9,070 bases of DNA from Gemmatimonadota bacterium (GCA_009845645.1 VXZF01000242.1:1-9070); one strand, 5' to 3'. Shown: positions 1 to 6,042, numbered from the stretch's first letter. Notes: generated from the sequence alone by a model not told the origin. Numbers and translations: made by a program.

Positions 1-428
1 GGCACAAAGCGCAGGAGAACGGCTAACTCCTCCATGGGGGCGATCTCGAGTGGCCAGCGGTGTTCCTCCCTTAGGACAAACGGCTGGTCCCGCGAATTGT
101 CTTCCCAAACCATCCCGTGGATGATTAGAGGTTGGTCGCCGGTGTTAGCGATGGTAAAAACCCTATCTACCGTTTCTCCAGCCAGCTTGTCTCCAACCTT
201 GAATGCGCCTAGCCCCAACCCCACAAAAACGAGCGAAAAGACGAGCAGAGTACTCCAAGCCCGCCCCAATCCCCTCCTTTCCATCCAATCGATGATTGGG
301 TAGAGGACATAGGCCAAGATAAAAGCCAAAACAAAAGGCGTGAGGATGCCGCGAATCTCATATACAAACCATCCGCCGACCACTATGGCCACCAAGGCGA
401 GTACTACTTTAACTTGCCAATTCATCAT
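1..428 (-). CDS. AI-2E family-like membrane protein with Ig-like (ASH/DUF1573-type) domain, 3' end cut off by window edge
   Basis: This is the first 142 codons of an open frame that runs off the left edge without a stop. Residues 7-25, 28-47 and 59-77 are hydrophobic spans. The stretch with ILTPFVLAFILAYVLYP near residues 28-44, followed by a short basic loop, matches the N-terminus of AI-2E family (UPF0118/PF01594) permeases, a group of multi-span exporters. From about residue 78 the sequence changes character. VGDKLAGETV, then VFTIANTGDQPLII, a WPLEIAP segment and LLRFVP form the beta-strand pattern of ASH/DUF1573 immunoglobulin-like domains. I checked the reading frame codon by codon across this junction and saw no frameshift. 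The start is the ATG at 428, overlapping the upstream stop as ATGA; an in-frame ATG at 425 is the alternative. The gene is probably the third of a trxA-led operon. The transporter N-terminus is fairly secure. The Ig-like assignment is pattern recognition only, and the substrate is unknown. Confidence 0.75.
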   Translation of the reverse strand, partial: MMNWQVKVVLALVAIVVGGWFVYEIRGILTPFVLAFILAYVLYPIIDWMERRGLGRAWSTLLVFSLVFVGLGLGAFKVGDKLAGETVDRVFTIANTGDQPLIIHGMVWEDNSRDQPFVLREEHRWPLEIAPMEELAVLLRFV

Positions 429-1003
429 TGAATACTGCCCGCGCGCCGCGCCCCTTTTAACAGGCGTTCAGAGTCGCGCAACTGCGTCGAGAGTTTTTCT
501 ATGACTTCGGGTAGGTCGGTCGAGATGGCTTGCGCCAGGCCTTCGACGATCTTCAAGGCGAGCGGCAGGTTGGTATCTATGAGCTCGAGTAAGTCAGGGC
601 GGCAAAAAACGAGAAGACTACAAGGTTGGAGGGCGTAAGCTGAAGCGGGGCGCGGCGATTGATCGACAAGGGCCTGGGCACCAAAAAAATTCCCTCGGGT
701 TAAGGTGGCTAGCTGCTTTTCAAACCCATCGTCGCCCATCTGGACGATCCGTATTTGGCCGGCGGCGACGATGTACATCCCCATCCCGGGATCTCCTTGG
801 TTGATAATCGCCTCCCCAGCGCGCCAATCCCGCGGCCCGTAGAGCATCTCTTCTATCTTGTGTAACTCGCGCCCGCTTAGTTCCTGAAAAATGGGCACTT
901 TCTGCAAGAGCTTGCAGGAGGCGGTCTCTTTCTCCTTGCGGCCGCTCCTTACGCGCTCTTGCAGACGACGAAAGACATGCCTCCAGAGAGGATCAGACGG
1001 CAT
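425..1003 (-). CDS. Stand-alone cyclic nucleotide-binding (CNB) fold protein, no DNA-binding domain
   Basis: This 192-residue protein has one CNB domain (PF00027 type) at about residues 37-140. It starts at PIFQELSGRELHKIEE, followed by the beta-barrel signature AGEAIINQGDPGMGMYIVAAGQIRIV. The phosphate-binding cassette at 107-121 reads FGAQALVDQSPRPAS. The phosphate-contacting Arg (118) is kept, but the glutamate of the usual FGE(L/I)AL motif is Ala109, so cAMP/cGMP binding is doubtful. No helix-turn-helix follows, unlike Crp/Fnr regulators. The C-terminus (about 165-185) is a charged helix that could form a coiled coil. The N-terminal 30 residues are basic and rich in Arg and Lys. The ATG has a GGGAG ribosome site about 10 bases upstream. 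The gene lies 55 bases after trxA and its stop overlaps the next gene as ATGA, so it is probably translated together with the membrane protein. It may be a regulatory or scaffolding subunit; its ligand is unknown. Confidence 0.85.
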   Translation of the reverse strand: MPSDPLWRHVFRRLQERVRSGRKEKETASCKLLQKVPIFQELSGRELHKIEEMLYGPRDWRAGEAIINQGDPGMGMYIVAAGQIRIVQMGDDGFEKQLATLTRGNFFGAQALVDQSPRPASAYALQPCSLLVFCRPDLLELIDTNLPLALKIVEGLAQAISTDLPEVIEKLSTQLRDSERLLKGARRAGSIQ

Positions 1004-1058
1004 GTGCTTAGCACTCCCGCTTAGACAGACAACGCTCCACGCCCGCTCGTCCGCACAA

Positions 1059-1385
1059 TTAGGCCAAGGCGGCCTCTAGCTTTTCAGTGATTTGCCCTTT
1101 GGGGACGGCACCAATAATCTGATCGGCGACTTTACCCTCCTTGAAAATGAGCAAGGTAGGGATGCTGCGAATGCCGAATTCGGCCGCTGTTTTCTGGGCC
1201 GCGTCTACGTCCAATTTGCCCACTTTGGCCCGGCCTTCGTATTCGCTGCTCAATTCTTGAACAATTGGCGCGATCATTCGGCACGGACCGCACCACGTCG
1301 CCCAAAAATCCACGAGCACGGGTCGGCTGGCGTTGATGACTTCGGCGCTGAAATTGTCATCGGTTAAGACGATAGGTTCGCTCAC
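1059..1385 (-). CDS. trxA: Thioredoxin
   Basis: A complete 108-residue cytoplasmic thioredoxin, the usual length for the family. It transfers electrons from thioredoxin reductase to protein disulfides in partners such as ribonucleotide reductase and peroxiredoxins. The redox motif WCGPC is at residues 31-35 after VLVDFWAT. The cis-proline of SIPT is at 76. The C-terminal FKEGKVADQIIGAVPKGQI is also typical. The start is a GTG at 1385, preceded by AAAGGA with about 9 bases between AGGA and the GTG. The upstream ATG inside that leader is out of frame. The gene has its own perfect sigma-70 promoter just behind holA and probably drives the two genes that follow. I see no thioredoxin reductase gene here. 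Confidence 0.97.
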   Translation of the reverse strand: MSEPIVLTDDNFSAEVINASRPVLVDFWATWCGPCRMIAPIVQELSSEYEGRAKVGKLDVDAAQKTAAEFGIRSIPTLLIFKEGKVADQIIGAVPKGQITEKLEAALA

Positions 1386-1432
1386 GATAGATCATCCTTT
1401 GCTTGTTAGTTTATACTTTTCAATATGTTACA

Positions 1433-1450
1433 AACACAACACCTTGTGTT
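1433..1450. promoter_or_regulatory. Perfect 7-bp inverted repeat at the trxA transcription start
   Basis: AACACAA and TTGTGTT are separated by 4 bases. The repeat overlaps the predicted start point of the trxA promoter (near 1447). It could be an operator for a repressor or a 5' stem-loop on the trxA mRNA. It also covers the -35 of a weaker possible second promoter (TTGTGT at 1434-1439, 18-base gap, TATAAA at 1410-1415). I do not recognise it as the site of a known regulator. Confidence 0.4.
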
Positions 1451-1453
1451 CCA

Positions 1454-1482
1454 ATTATAGTTGTGGCACTACCCATTGTCAA
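1454..1482 (-). promoter_or_regulatory. Consensus sigma-70 promoter for trxA
   Basis: On the minus strand TTGACA (1482-1477) is followed by exactly 17 bases and then TATAAT (1459-1454), a full match to the housekeeping consensus. The -35 begins 2 bases after the holA stop codon. Transcription should start near 1447, giving a leader of about 60 bases before the trxA GTG. A perfect match implies strong expression unless the overlapping inverted repeat at 1433-1450 represses it. Confidence 0.85.
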
Positions 1483-1484
1483 GC

Positions 1485-2504
1485 TCAGTGCTTCCTGCAC
1501 AACTTGATCACCAGCAGATCCAAAACCAGATGCTCTTGACGTCGTCCCTGCGATTTCAGACGCCAATCGGCTTCGTTCAAGGCGCTTAACCCCGCCCACA
1601 GCCAAGCGGCGGAGCGGCGCTGGGCCTGCTCCAAATACCCGGGCAAAAAAAACGGCGCAACCCCCAATTCAGCGGCCATTTTGTCGCGCGGTAGCGACTG
1701 GTCCATTAGCCCCTTAGCCTTGAGCAAAAGCTGGAAGTGGCGGGTGACCATGGCTACGGCGCGAGTTGGCTCTTCTCCTTGGCTGAGGAACTTGTGTATC
1801 AGCTTTTGCGCTAGCTTGCCCTGTCCTTTGCCGAGAGCATCAGCGAGTTCGAACACGCTAGCCCCGCGCGTGATGCCAGCGACTTGTTCGACCGCAGAGG
1901 CGGTGATCGACTGGCCCACCCCGACAAAACTGACCAACTTTTCTACCTCGCTGACCAATTCGCGCGGCTTAGCCCCTACGTACTGGCTGAGTAGCTGGAC
2001 GGCCGCAGGCTCGATCAGCACCTCCTGACGCTTGGCGTACCGCTGTATCCACTGCGGTACTTGATTGTCGTAGGGCGGCCTAAATTCTAGCGCGCGACCT
2101 CGTCGCGAAAGTTCGCGAAAGAACTTGCGCCGCATATCGATTTTTTGGCCCACTACTAGGAGGCGACTGGTCTCCACCGGAGTTGCAAATACGCGCTCCA
2201 AGCCGCGACACTGGTCGGTCGTCAGAGCCTCGGCATCGCGCAGCACAATCAGCCGACTCTCGGCCATCATGGGATAGGTCTCATAGACCTGAAAAAAACC
2301 CAGTATCTCTAGGCGTCCAGCCCTCAGTACATCGAGATTAAAATCCCGCGTCTGAGTTGGCACCAAAGCTTCGATCATAGACGCGACCAAAGCTTCGCGC
2401 TCGTATTCTTCGTCCCCGTGCAGCAAATAAAAAGGCCGAACATCCCCTTTGGCGATTTCGGCCAGCAGTGCAGCGGGACTTGGCTCTTTAGCTCTCTTAG
2501 CCAC
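1485..2504 (-). CDS. holA: DNA polymerase III delta subunit (clamp-loader wrench)
   Basis: The delta subunit of the replication clamp-loader complex, which opens the sliding-clamp ring. The N-terminal PFYLLHGDEEYEREALV is the classic delta opening of the AAA+-like fold. Delta subunits have no functional Walker A, and none is seen here. The middle shows KLVSFVGVGQSITASAVEQV and the ASVFELADALGKG segment typical of delta domain II/III. I place the start at the GTG at 2504, giving MAKRAKEPSP and 339 residues, the usual length. The open frame continues to an ATG at 2573, but those 23 extra residues lie inside the preceding small gene in another frame and look unlike a delta N-terminus. From 2504 the gene overlaps that small gene by 8 bases (GTGGCTAA), which points to translational coupling; only a distant GAGG is seen upstream. 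The trxA promoter starts right after its stop. Confidence 0.92.
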   Translation of the reverse strand: MAKRAKEPSPAALLAEIAKGDVRPFYLLHGDEEYEREALVASMIEALVPTQTRDFNLDVLRAGRLEILGFFQVYETYPMMAESRLIVLRDAEALTTDQCRGLERVFATPVETSRLLVVGQKIDMRRKFFRELSRRGRALEFRPPYDNQVPQWIQRYAKRQEVLIEPAAVQLLSQYVGAKPRELVSEVEKLVSFVGVGQSITASAVEQVAGITRGASVFELADALGKGQGKLAQKLIHKFLSQGEEPTRAVAMVTRHFQLLLKAKGLMDQSLPRDKMAAELGVAPFFLPGYLEQAQRRSAAWLWAGLSALNEADWRLKSQGRRQEHLVLDLLVIKLCRKH

Positions 2505-2691
2505 AATCTTTGCGTTCGACCTCTTCTTCGTCCAATATGCTGTATTCGGCCTCGGCAACGCGGCCCGGATCAATGCTGCTGCGTTGGTTGGACGCTCCGC
2601 GGCGAGAACCGCCCCTTAGCTGCCGGTACACGGCGTAACACAGCAACACGATCGCCGTCGCCAGCAGTAATTTGAACAACACGAACATCAT
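2497..2691 (-). CDS. Small single-span membrane protein, function unknown
   Basis: A 64-residue protein with one hydrophobic span at about residues 3-22 (FVLFKLLLATAIVLLCYAVY), then a basic stretch (RQLRGGSRRGASNQR) that should stay in the cytoplasm, and an acidic tail ending ILDEEEVERKDCG. A good ribosome site (AAGGGGTGAG) lies just ahead of a double ATG; I take the first, at 2691. The protein has no motif that I can assign. It resembles the many short membrane proteins with an N-terminal anchor and a charged tail. Its stop overlaps the preferred holA start, so it may serve partly to deliver ribosomes to holA. It follows directly after the terminator of the lipoprotein gene, and I could not identify its own promoter in the 30 bases between. 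Confidence 0.75.
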   Translation of the reverse strand: MMFVLFKLLLATAIVLLCYAVYRQLRGGSRRGASNQRSSIDPGRVAEAEYSILDEEEVERKDCG

Positions 2692-2730
2692 GGTTTGCTC
2701 ACCCCTTCCTGCTGAGCGGGCATTGAACGC

Positions 2731-2761
2731 AAAAAGCTCCCCCGGTAATAGGGGGAGCTTT
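2731..2761 (-). terminator. Strong intrinsic terminator after the lipoprotein gene
   Basis: The arms GCTCCCCC and GGGGGAGC, extended by three A-T pairs, make a perfect 11-bp stem with a 7-base loop. On the minus strand the stem is followed by a TTTTT run (2735-2731). It lies about 30 bases after the lipoprotein stop and ends the isomerase-to-lipoprotein group. The plus-strand side has no comparable T run beyond the stem, so it acts in one direction. Confidence 0.9.
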
Positions 2762-2791
2762 ACGCAGTGCAGTGGGCAGCGGACGCAACTA

Positions 2792-3244
2792 TTACTTGGC
2801 TTCCCACTTGAGCGGGAAGGGGTCGGTCTTGTCGGCCCTCTGCCACATCAGCTCTAGGTTGCCATATATCTTAGTGAATTCTTCTTCGACGCGCCCAATG
2901 CTCTTTTGGGCATTGGGCACAAAGGTCGGGAAGTCCGGCTCGACCAGCTTGCGCATCGCCGCCTTCAAGGCCCGCTTCTTGGCGTTGTGCAAGGCCCTCA
3001 GGCGCTTGTCTTCGAGCTCGACCTTCTCCAGCTCGTCGAGCAAGGTCTGCATGACCTGCTCGACGTCGTGAGCCTGAGAGGTCATGCCCTCGGTCGTTAG
3101 GTAGACCTGATAGCGCATTAGCTGTTGGCTATGGCTTTCCAAGCCCTGCAAGGTCTGGATATAAGGAGTCAACTCATCTTTTTTGCCCTCACAGGCCAAA
3201 AGCCCGCTGACGATGAGTGCGATTAGGATTGAATTTTTGCGCAT
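2792..3244 (-). CDS. Small helical lipoprotein, function unknown
   Basis: A 150-residue protein with a lipoprotein signal peptide: MRKN, a hydrophobic core (SILIALIVS) and the lipobox LLAC with the lipidated cysteine at position 18. The residue after the cysteine is Glu, not Asp. The mature part appears mostly alpha-helical and highly charged, with long heptad-like stretches (about residues 60-100, LLDELEKVELEDKRLRALHN), so it is probably a small periplasmic helical bundle anchored to a membrane. I do not recognise the family. The start is the ATG at 3244, with GGAGG 5 bases upstream. An in-frame ATG at 3256 lies inside that ribosome site and is unlikely. It follows the YihY-type gene by 45 bases and is closed by a strong terminator. 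I found no convincing promoter of its own. Confidence 0.85.
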   Translation of the reverse strand: MRKNSILIALIVSGLLACEGKKDELTPYIQTLQGLESHSQQLMRYQVYLTTEGMTSQAHDVEQVMQTLLDELEKVELEDKRLRALHNAKKRALKAAMRKLVEPDFPTFVPNAQKSIGRVEEEFTKIYGNLELMWQRADKTDPFPLKWEAK

Positions 3245-3289
3245 TGGTTCCTCCATTTCCCAAAGACATTACTACATATAAACTCCAAC

Positions 3290-4150
3290 CTAATAATCTG
3301 TCGGGTATGCGTCAAATGGATGGCGGCGGCGATAGAGCACCGCGTTCAACTCGCCGCCCAACAGTATTGAAAAAGCCAGCAAATACGCGGACAGCAAGAG
3401 GATGATGGCAGTCCCTAGTACGCCATAGATGATATTGTAATAGCTGAACCGCTCGACGTGATCTAAGGCAATGGCAATGATCCCGGCCAGCCCAGAAGAC
3501 ATCACACTCCCTGGCAACACGTCCAACCAACGCAGTCGCACGGCGGGCATGATGTAGTAAATGCAGGCAGCCGTGGTAATCATACCGATCACGACCACCG
3601 CGCGCCTCAACAAGGCTACCAACGGAGCAAAATGTGAGGAAGTCCAATAGCCCCGCAGCCAACTCTCGACGTGTTCGCCGAATATGATGAGGTTAAAGAA
3701 AAAAACAAAAGAAATTCCCAAGACCACGATTAAGACGAGCGAAAGAATGCGCCGCTTGTAGAAAGACCGATGCTCTTGCACGCCATAGGCTCGGTTGAGC
3801 GCCATCATCGTAGTGGACATGCTAGCCGACGCCGGCCAGATGACGCCTAAAAACCCAATAACGAACAAACTTTGCGATGAAAGAAAGCTGATATTGTCTT
3901 CGACGGCCTCCAGCAGCGGGATGGGGATGACAATGCCCAAGATTTCGAGCACTTTGATGAAATCCTCAGACGATATGCCTAGGAAGCCCAACAGGGCTGT
4001 CAGAACGAGAATGCCCGGAAAAATGGCAAATATAAAGTCAAAGGCCATGGCCGGGGCCGCAGTAGTGCAATCGTGGCGGTACGTCGCCACCACGGCATCG
4101 CGGCCGACCGCTAGACAGAAGGCGACCCGGCTTCTAAGCGCACTAATCAC
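3290..4150 (-). CDS. YihY/virulence factor BrkB family inner membrane protein
   Basis: A 286-residue polytopic protein with about six membrane spans (roughly 36-58, 92-115, 136-158, 176-201, 213-230 and 240-268). Family hallmarks are AAPAMAFDFIFAIFPGILVL near the first span, MMALNRAYGVQEHRSFYKRR in the central loop, and SYYNIIYGVLGTAIILLLSAYLLAFSILLGGELNAV at the end. The length is typical. The family was once annotated as ribonuclease BN, an assignment later withdrawn. Its biochemical role is not established, so no gene symbol is given. The start is a GTG at 4150 that overlaps the preceding stop as GTGA, so translation is probably coupled to the phosphatase gene. I see no soluble nuclease or other extra domain. 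Confidence 0.92.
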   Translation of the reverse strand: MISALRSRVAFCLAVGRDAVVATYRHDCTTAAPAMAFDFIFAIFPGILVLTALLGFLGISSEDFIKVLEILGIVIPIPLLEAVEDNISFLSSQSLFVIGFLGVIWPASASMSTTMMALNRAYGVQEHRSFYKRRILSLVLIVVLGISFVFFFNLIIFGEHVESWLRGYWTSSHFAPLVALLRRAVVVIGMITTAACIYYIMPAVRLRWLDVLPGSVMSSGLAGIIAIALDHVERFSYYNIIYGVLGTAIILLLSAYLLAFSILLGGELNAVLYRRRHPFDAYPTDY

Positions 4151-4923
4151 TGCGGTCTATCCAGGTGCCCCATGATGGACGTAAAGAGATGACCATTGGA
4201 AGAGAAGGCGTCTTTGCCGTATATCGTCGGCACTCCCTGCCAATCGGTAAAGGTCCCGCCAGCTTCCTGTAGAATCGGCAACAGTGGTCCGCAATCCCAC
4301 GGATTCATAATGGGGTCAAAACTGGCCTCGGCTCGGCCGGTGGCCACGAGTATGTGGCCGTAACAATCGCCCCATCCCCGGCGCAGCCGAGTGCTGGCGA
4401 CCAGTTTCTGCCACTCCTGTTCGCGGCCTTGTTCGGCAAAGCTCGGCCATGACGTATAACAGATACAGGCTTGGCCTAACTCAGCTACCGAGGACACTGC
4501 CGCCCGCCGGCCATTCCACCAACAGCCCTCACCCCTAGCGGCCCATACCATCTCGTCAAGGGCCGGCATGTAGCAACAGCCCACGTCAACCCCATCGGGC
4601 CCTTCCCGCGCGATAAGTACTCCGTAGAGCGGCACCCCTTGGACAAAGGATTTCGTTCCGTCAATGGGATCAATAATCCAGCGCGTACCGGAGCGTCCCT
4701 CGACCCGGCCAAATTCCTCGCCGACAATCCCATCGTCGGGATAGGCCTTGGCCAACAAGTCCCGTATCTTGGCTTCGGCTTCGCGGTCGGCGACGGTCAC
4801 CGGTGAGAGGTCTTCCTTCCACTCGGCGTGGATTCCCGACTGGAAGTAGCGCAAAGTGATCTTGCCCGCTTGCCAAGCCGCATCTACTGCAAAATCCAAG
4901 CAACTCCCCAGCGACGCGCTCAA
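4147..4923 (-). CDS. Inositol monophosphatase family phosphatase, probably HisN-type histidinol-phosphatase
   Basis: A 258-residue Mg-dependent phosphatase of the IMPase fold. Metal ligands are present: GEE at 68-70, DPIDGT at 85-90 and the PWD aspartate at 210. WGDCYGHILVATGRAEASFD (184-203) and PLLPILQEAGGTFTDWQG (213-230) are close to HisN-type histidinol-phosphate phosphatases, the step before histidinol in histidine synthesis. Inositol-1-phosphate or another sugar phosphate remains possible, since no other his gene is near and substrate is hard to read from sequence. The next gene upstream is a sugar-phosphate isomerase/epimerase, which would also suit a sugar-phosphate substrate. The start is a TTG at 4923, overlapping the preceding stop as TTGA; GAGAGA upstream is a weak ribosome site. 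A second TTG eight codons later is an alternative. Confidence 0.88.
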   Translation of the reverse strand: MSASLGSCLDFAVDAAWQAGKITLRYFQSGIHAEWKEDLSPVTVADREAEAKIRDLLAKAYPDDGIVGEEFGRVEGRSGTRWIIDPIDGTKSFVQGVPLYGVLIAREGPDGVDVGCCYMPALDEMVWAARGEGCWWNGRRAAVSSVAELGQACICYTSWPSFAEQGREQEWQKLVASTRLRRGWGDCYGHILVATGRAEASFDPIMNPWDCGPLLPILQEAGGTFTDWQGVPTIYGKDAFSSNGHLFTSIMGHLDRPQ

Positions 4924-5753
4924 CCCAAAATCTCTCGGCGCAAGTCGGTGAGTAGTTGCAGAGCCGCGCGGATATCTCCGACTTGGTCCGGGGCGTATTC
5001 GCGCTCAATGGTCAGCGGCCCCTCGTACCCCAAATCGTTCAACTTTAAGAGGAAGGCCCTGATGTTGACGTCGCCTTGGCCAAGCGGCGCATCCTCGTAC
5101 CACGGCTGGCCCGGGTGGCGCTCGATTGCGGCGTCTTTGCAGTGTACGCTGCGGACAAAGCGCCCCACCTGATCCAAGGCCTCTAGCGGCGGACCGGCTT
5201 GATAGAGGATCATATTGGCTGGATCGAAATTGACTGCGAGGTTCTCGCGGTCGACGGCCTCGATAAAAATGAGAAGTTCATCGGCGGTCTCTTGACCGGT
5301 TTCCAAGTGAAAATACTGCCCGTGTCCCCGGCAGTGATCGCACACGGTGCGCGCAACTTCGACGACCGCGGCAAAATCCGGATCCGACGCCTCTGGCACA
5401 AAGCCCAAGTGCATGCCAACAGCATCTACACCTAGCACAGCAGCAAAGTCCGCGATAGCCAGAGTCTCTTCGAGTCGGTGCCCCCGGCGCTCTAAAGGCA
5501 CGAGCCCGACCGTTTGCTGGGCGATTTCCGGCGTGGTGTAATCGTCGTCGGGAAAACCGGCGAAAACCACGCTGATTTCGATCCCGGCCGCGGCGAACTG
5601 GGCCTTGATTTCCGCTGTTTTCTCGGCAGTGCGAAAATCGCGGCCTGGAGCATGCAGATGCACAGTGGAAACCCCTAGCTCCTTCACCGAATCCAACCCG
5701 GCCCCTAAGCCCTCATCAATAGAGGTAAATATGCCTGTTGCCCATTTAGCCAT
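4920..5753 (-). CDS. Sugar phosphate isomerase/epimerase (xylose isomerase-like TIM barrel)
   Basis: A 277-residue protein of the AP endonuclease 2/xylose isomerase-like TIM-barrel family (PF01261), which includes hydroxypyruvate isomerase, IolE/IolI, ketose 3-epimerases and UlaE. The four metal ligands expected for the epimerase/isomerase site can be placed: Glu151 (HLETG), Asp177 (NFDPAN), His204 (VHCKD) and Glu250 (TIERE). The substrate cannot be told from sequence. I chose the ATG at 5753 because GGAAAGGA lies 5 bases upstream. The in-frame ATG at 5768 has no ribosome site and would add only five residues. The gene begins just after the terminator at 5781-5817 and is the first of a group with the phosphatase, the YihY-type protein and the lipoprotein. 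I could not find a clear promoter, which may overlap the terminator. Confidence 0.9.
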   Translation of the reverse strand: MAKWATGIFTSIDEGLGAGLDSVKELGVSTVHLHAPGRDFRTAEKTAEIKAQFAAAGIEISVVFAGFPDDDYTTPEIAQQTVGLVPLERRGHRLEETLAIADFAAVLGVDAVGMHLGFVPEASDPDFAAVVEVARTVCDHCRGHGQYFHLETGQETADELLIFIEAVDRENLAVNFDPANMILYQAGPPLEALDQVGRFVRSVHCKDAAIERHPGQPWYEDAPLGQGDVNIRAFLLKLNDLGYEGPLTIEREYAPDQVGDIRAALQLLTDLRREILG

Positions 5754-5780
5754 TTCGGTCCTTTCCATTTGGTTGCAGAC

Positions 5781-5817
5781 AAATTAAAAGAGGGGACAGC
5801 CAAGCCATCCCCTCTTT
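5781..5817 (-). terminator. Intrinsic terminator after the sigma factor group
   Basis: AAAGAGGGGA and TCCCCTCTTT form a perfect 10-bp stem (5787-5796 with 5808-5817) around an 11-base loop. On the minus strand it continues as TTTTAATTT, an interrupted T run. It lies 18 bases after the stop of the 51-codon ORF and separates the sigma factor group from the isomerase gene. The plus-strand side (CTCTTTGATAAA) would be a weak terminator at best. Confidence 0.85.
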
Positions 5818-5835
5818 GATAAATCTACGCGTCGC

Positions 5836-5991
5836 TTATCGCCTCGCACTCCCTTCCTTTTCGTTGCGCCGCGTTCCCTCGGCCTGGGCAGCGTCCAAAA
5901 CGGCACGCACCCGCTGGCGAAAATTTTTGATCTGATCGTCTACTTCATCTATAGAATTCAGCAAATCCTCCTCAACTGCATCTTCTGGCAT
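5836..5991 (-). CDS. Small acidic/helical protein of 51 residues, function unknown
   Basis: A short ORF that begins MPEDAVEEDLLNSIDEVDDQ and ends in a basic tail (RRNEKEGSARR). A strong ribosome site, GCAGGAG, lies 6 bases ahead of the ATG, and an intrinsic terminator follows 18 bases after its TAA, so it fits a real last gene of the sigma factor transcript. The first half is acidic and the middle (IKNFRQRVRAVLDAAQA) is likely an amphipathic helix. It has no cysteines, no membrane span and no family that I recognise. It lies 51 bases after the sigma factor stop. Its position allows a role as a partner or antagonist of the sigma factor, but nothing in the sequence shows this. An overlapping ATG five bases earlier opens a different, shorter frame and sits too close to the ribosome site. 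Confidence 0.6.
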   Translation of the reverse strand: MPEDAVEEDLLNSIDEVDDQIKNFRQRVRAVLDAAQAEGTRRNEKEGSARR

Positions 5992-6042
5992 GGCATACTC
6001 CTGCGACTATTGGGGAGCAGGGGAGCCTTGTGGGGGGCATCT

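Noticed and set aside
1008..1016. TTAGCACTC, identical to one arm of the CIRCE (HrcA) operator, just upstream of the CNB gene
   Set aside because: The second arm (GAGTGCTAA after 9 bases) is absent; the interval reads unrelated sequence. Half-sites of this length arise by chance, and this one overlaps the ribosome site.
1092..1367. Plus-strand open frame of 91 codons opposite trxA, and similar frames opposite rph, smpB, holA and the isomerase
   Set aside because: They mirror strongly supported minus-strand genes, have no family signal and no convincing ribosome site. They are shadows of the coding strand.
2505..2573. N-terminal extension of holA to the ATG at 2573
   Set aside because: The extra 23 residues come from the frame of another gene's acidic tail and do not look like a delta subunit N-terminus.
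2893..2918. Inverted repeat GCCCAATG-10-CATTGGGC inside the lipoprotein gene
   Set aside because: It lies within coding sequence, has no T run on either side, and the arms are only 8 bases. Chance or codon use explains it well enough.
3245..3289. Promoter for the lipoprotein gene (CCGACA, 18-base gap, TATATG)
   Set aside because: Both hexamers match only 4 of 6 and the -35 falls inside the preceding gene; not strong enough to annotate.
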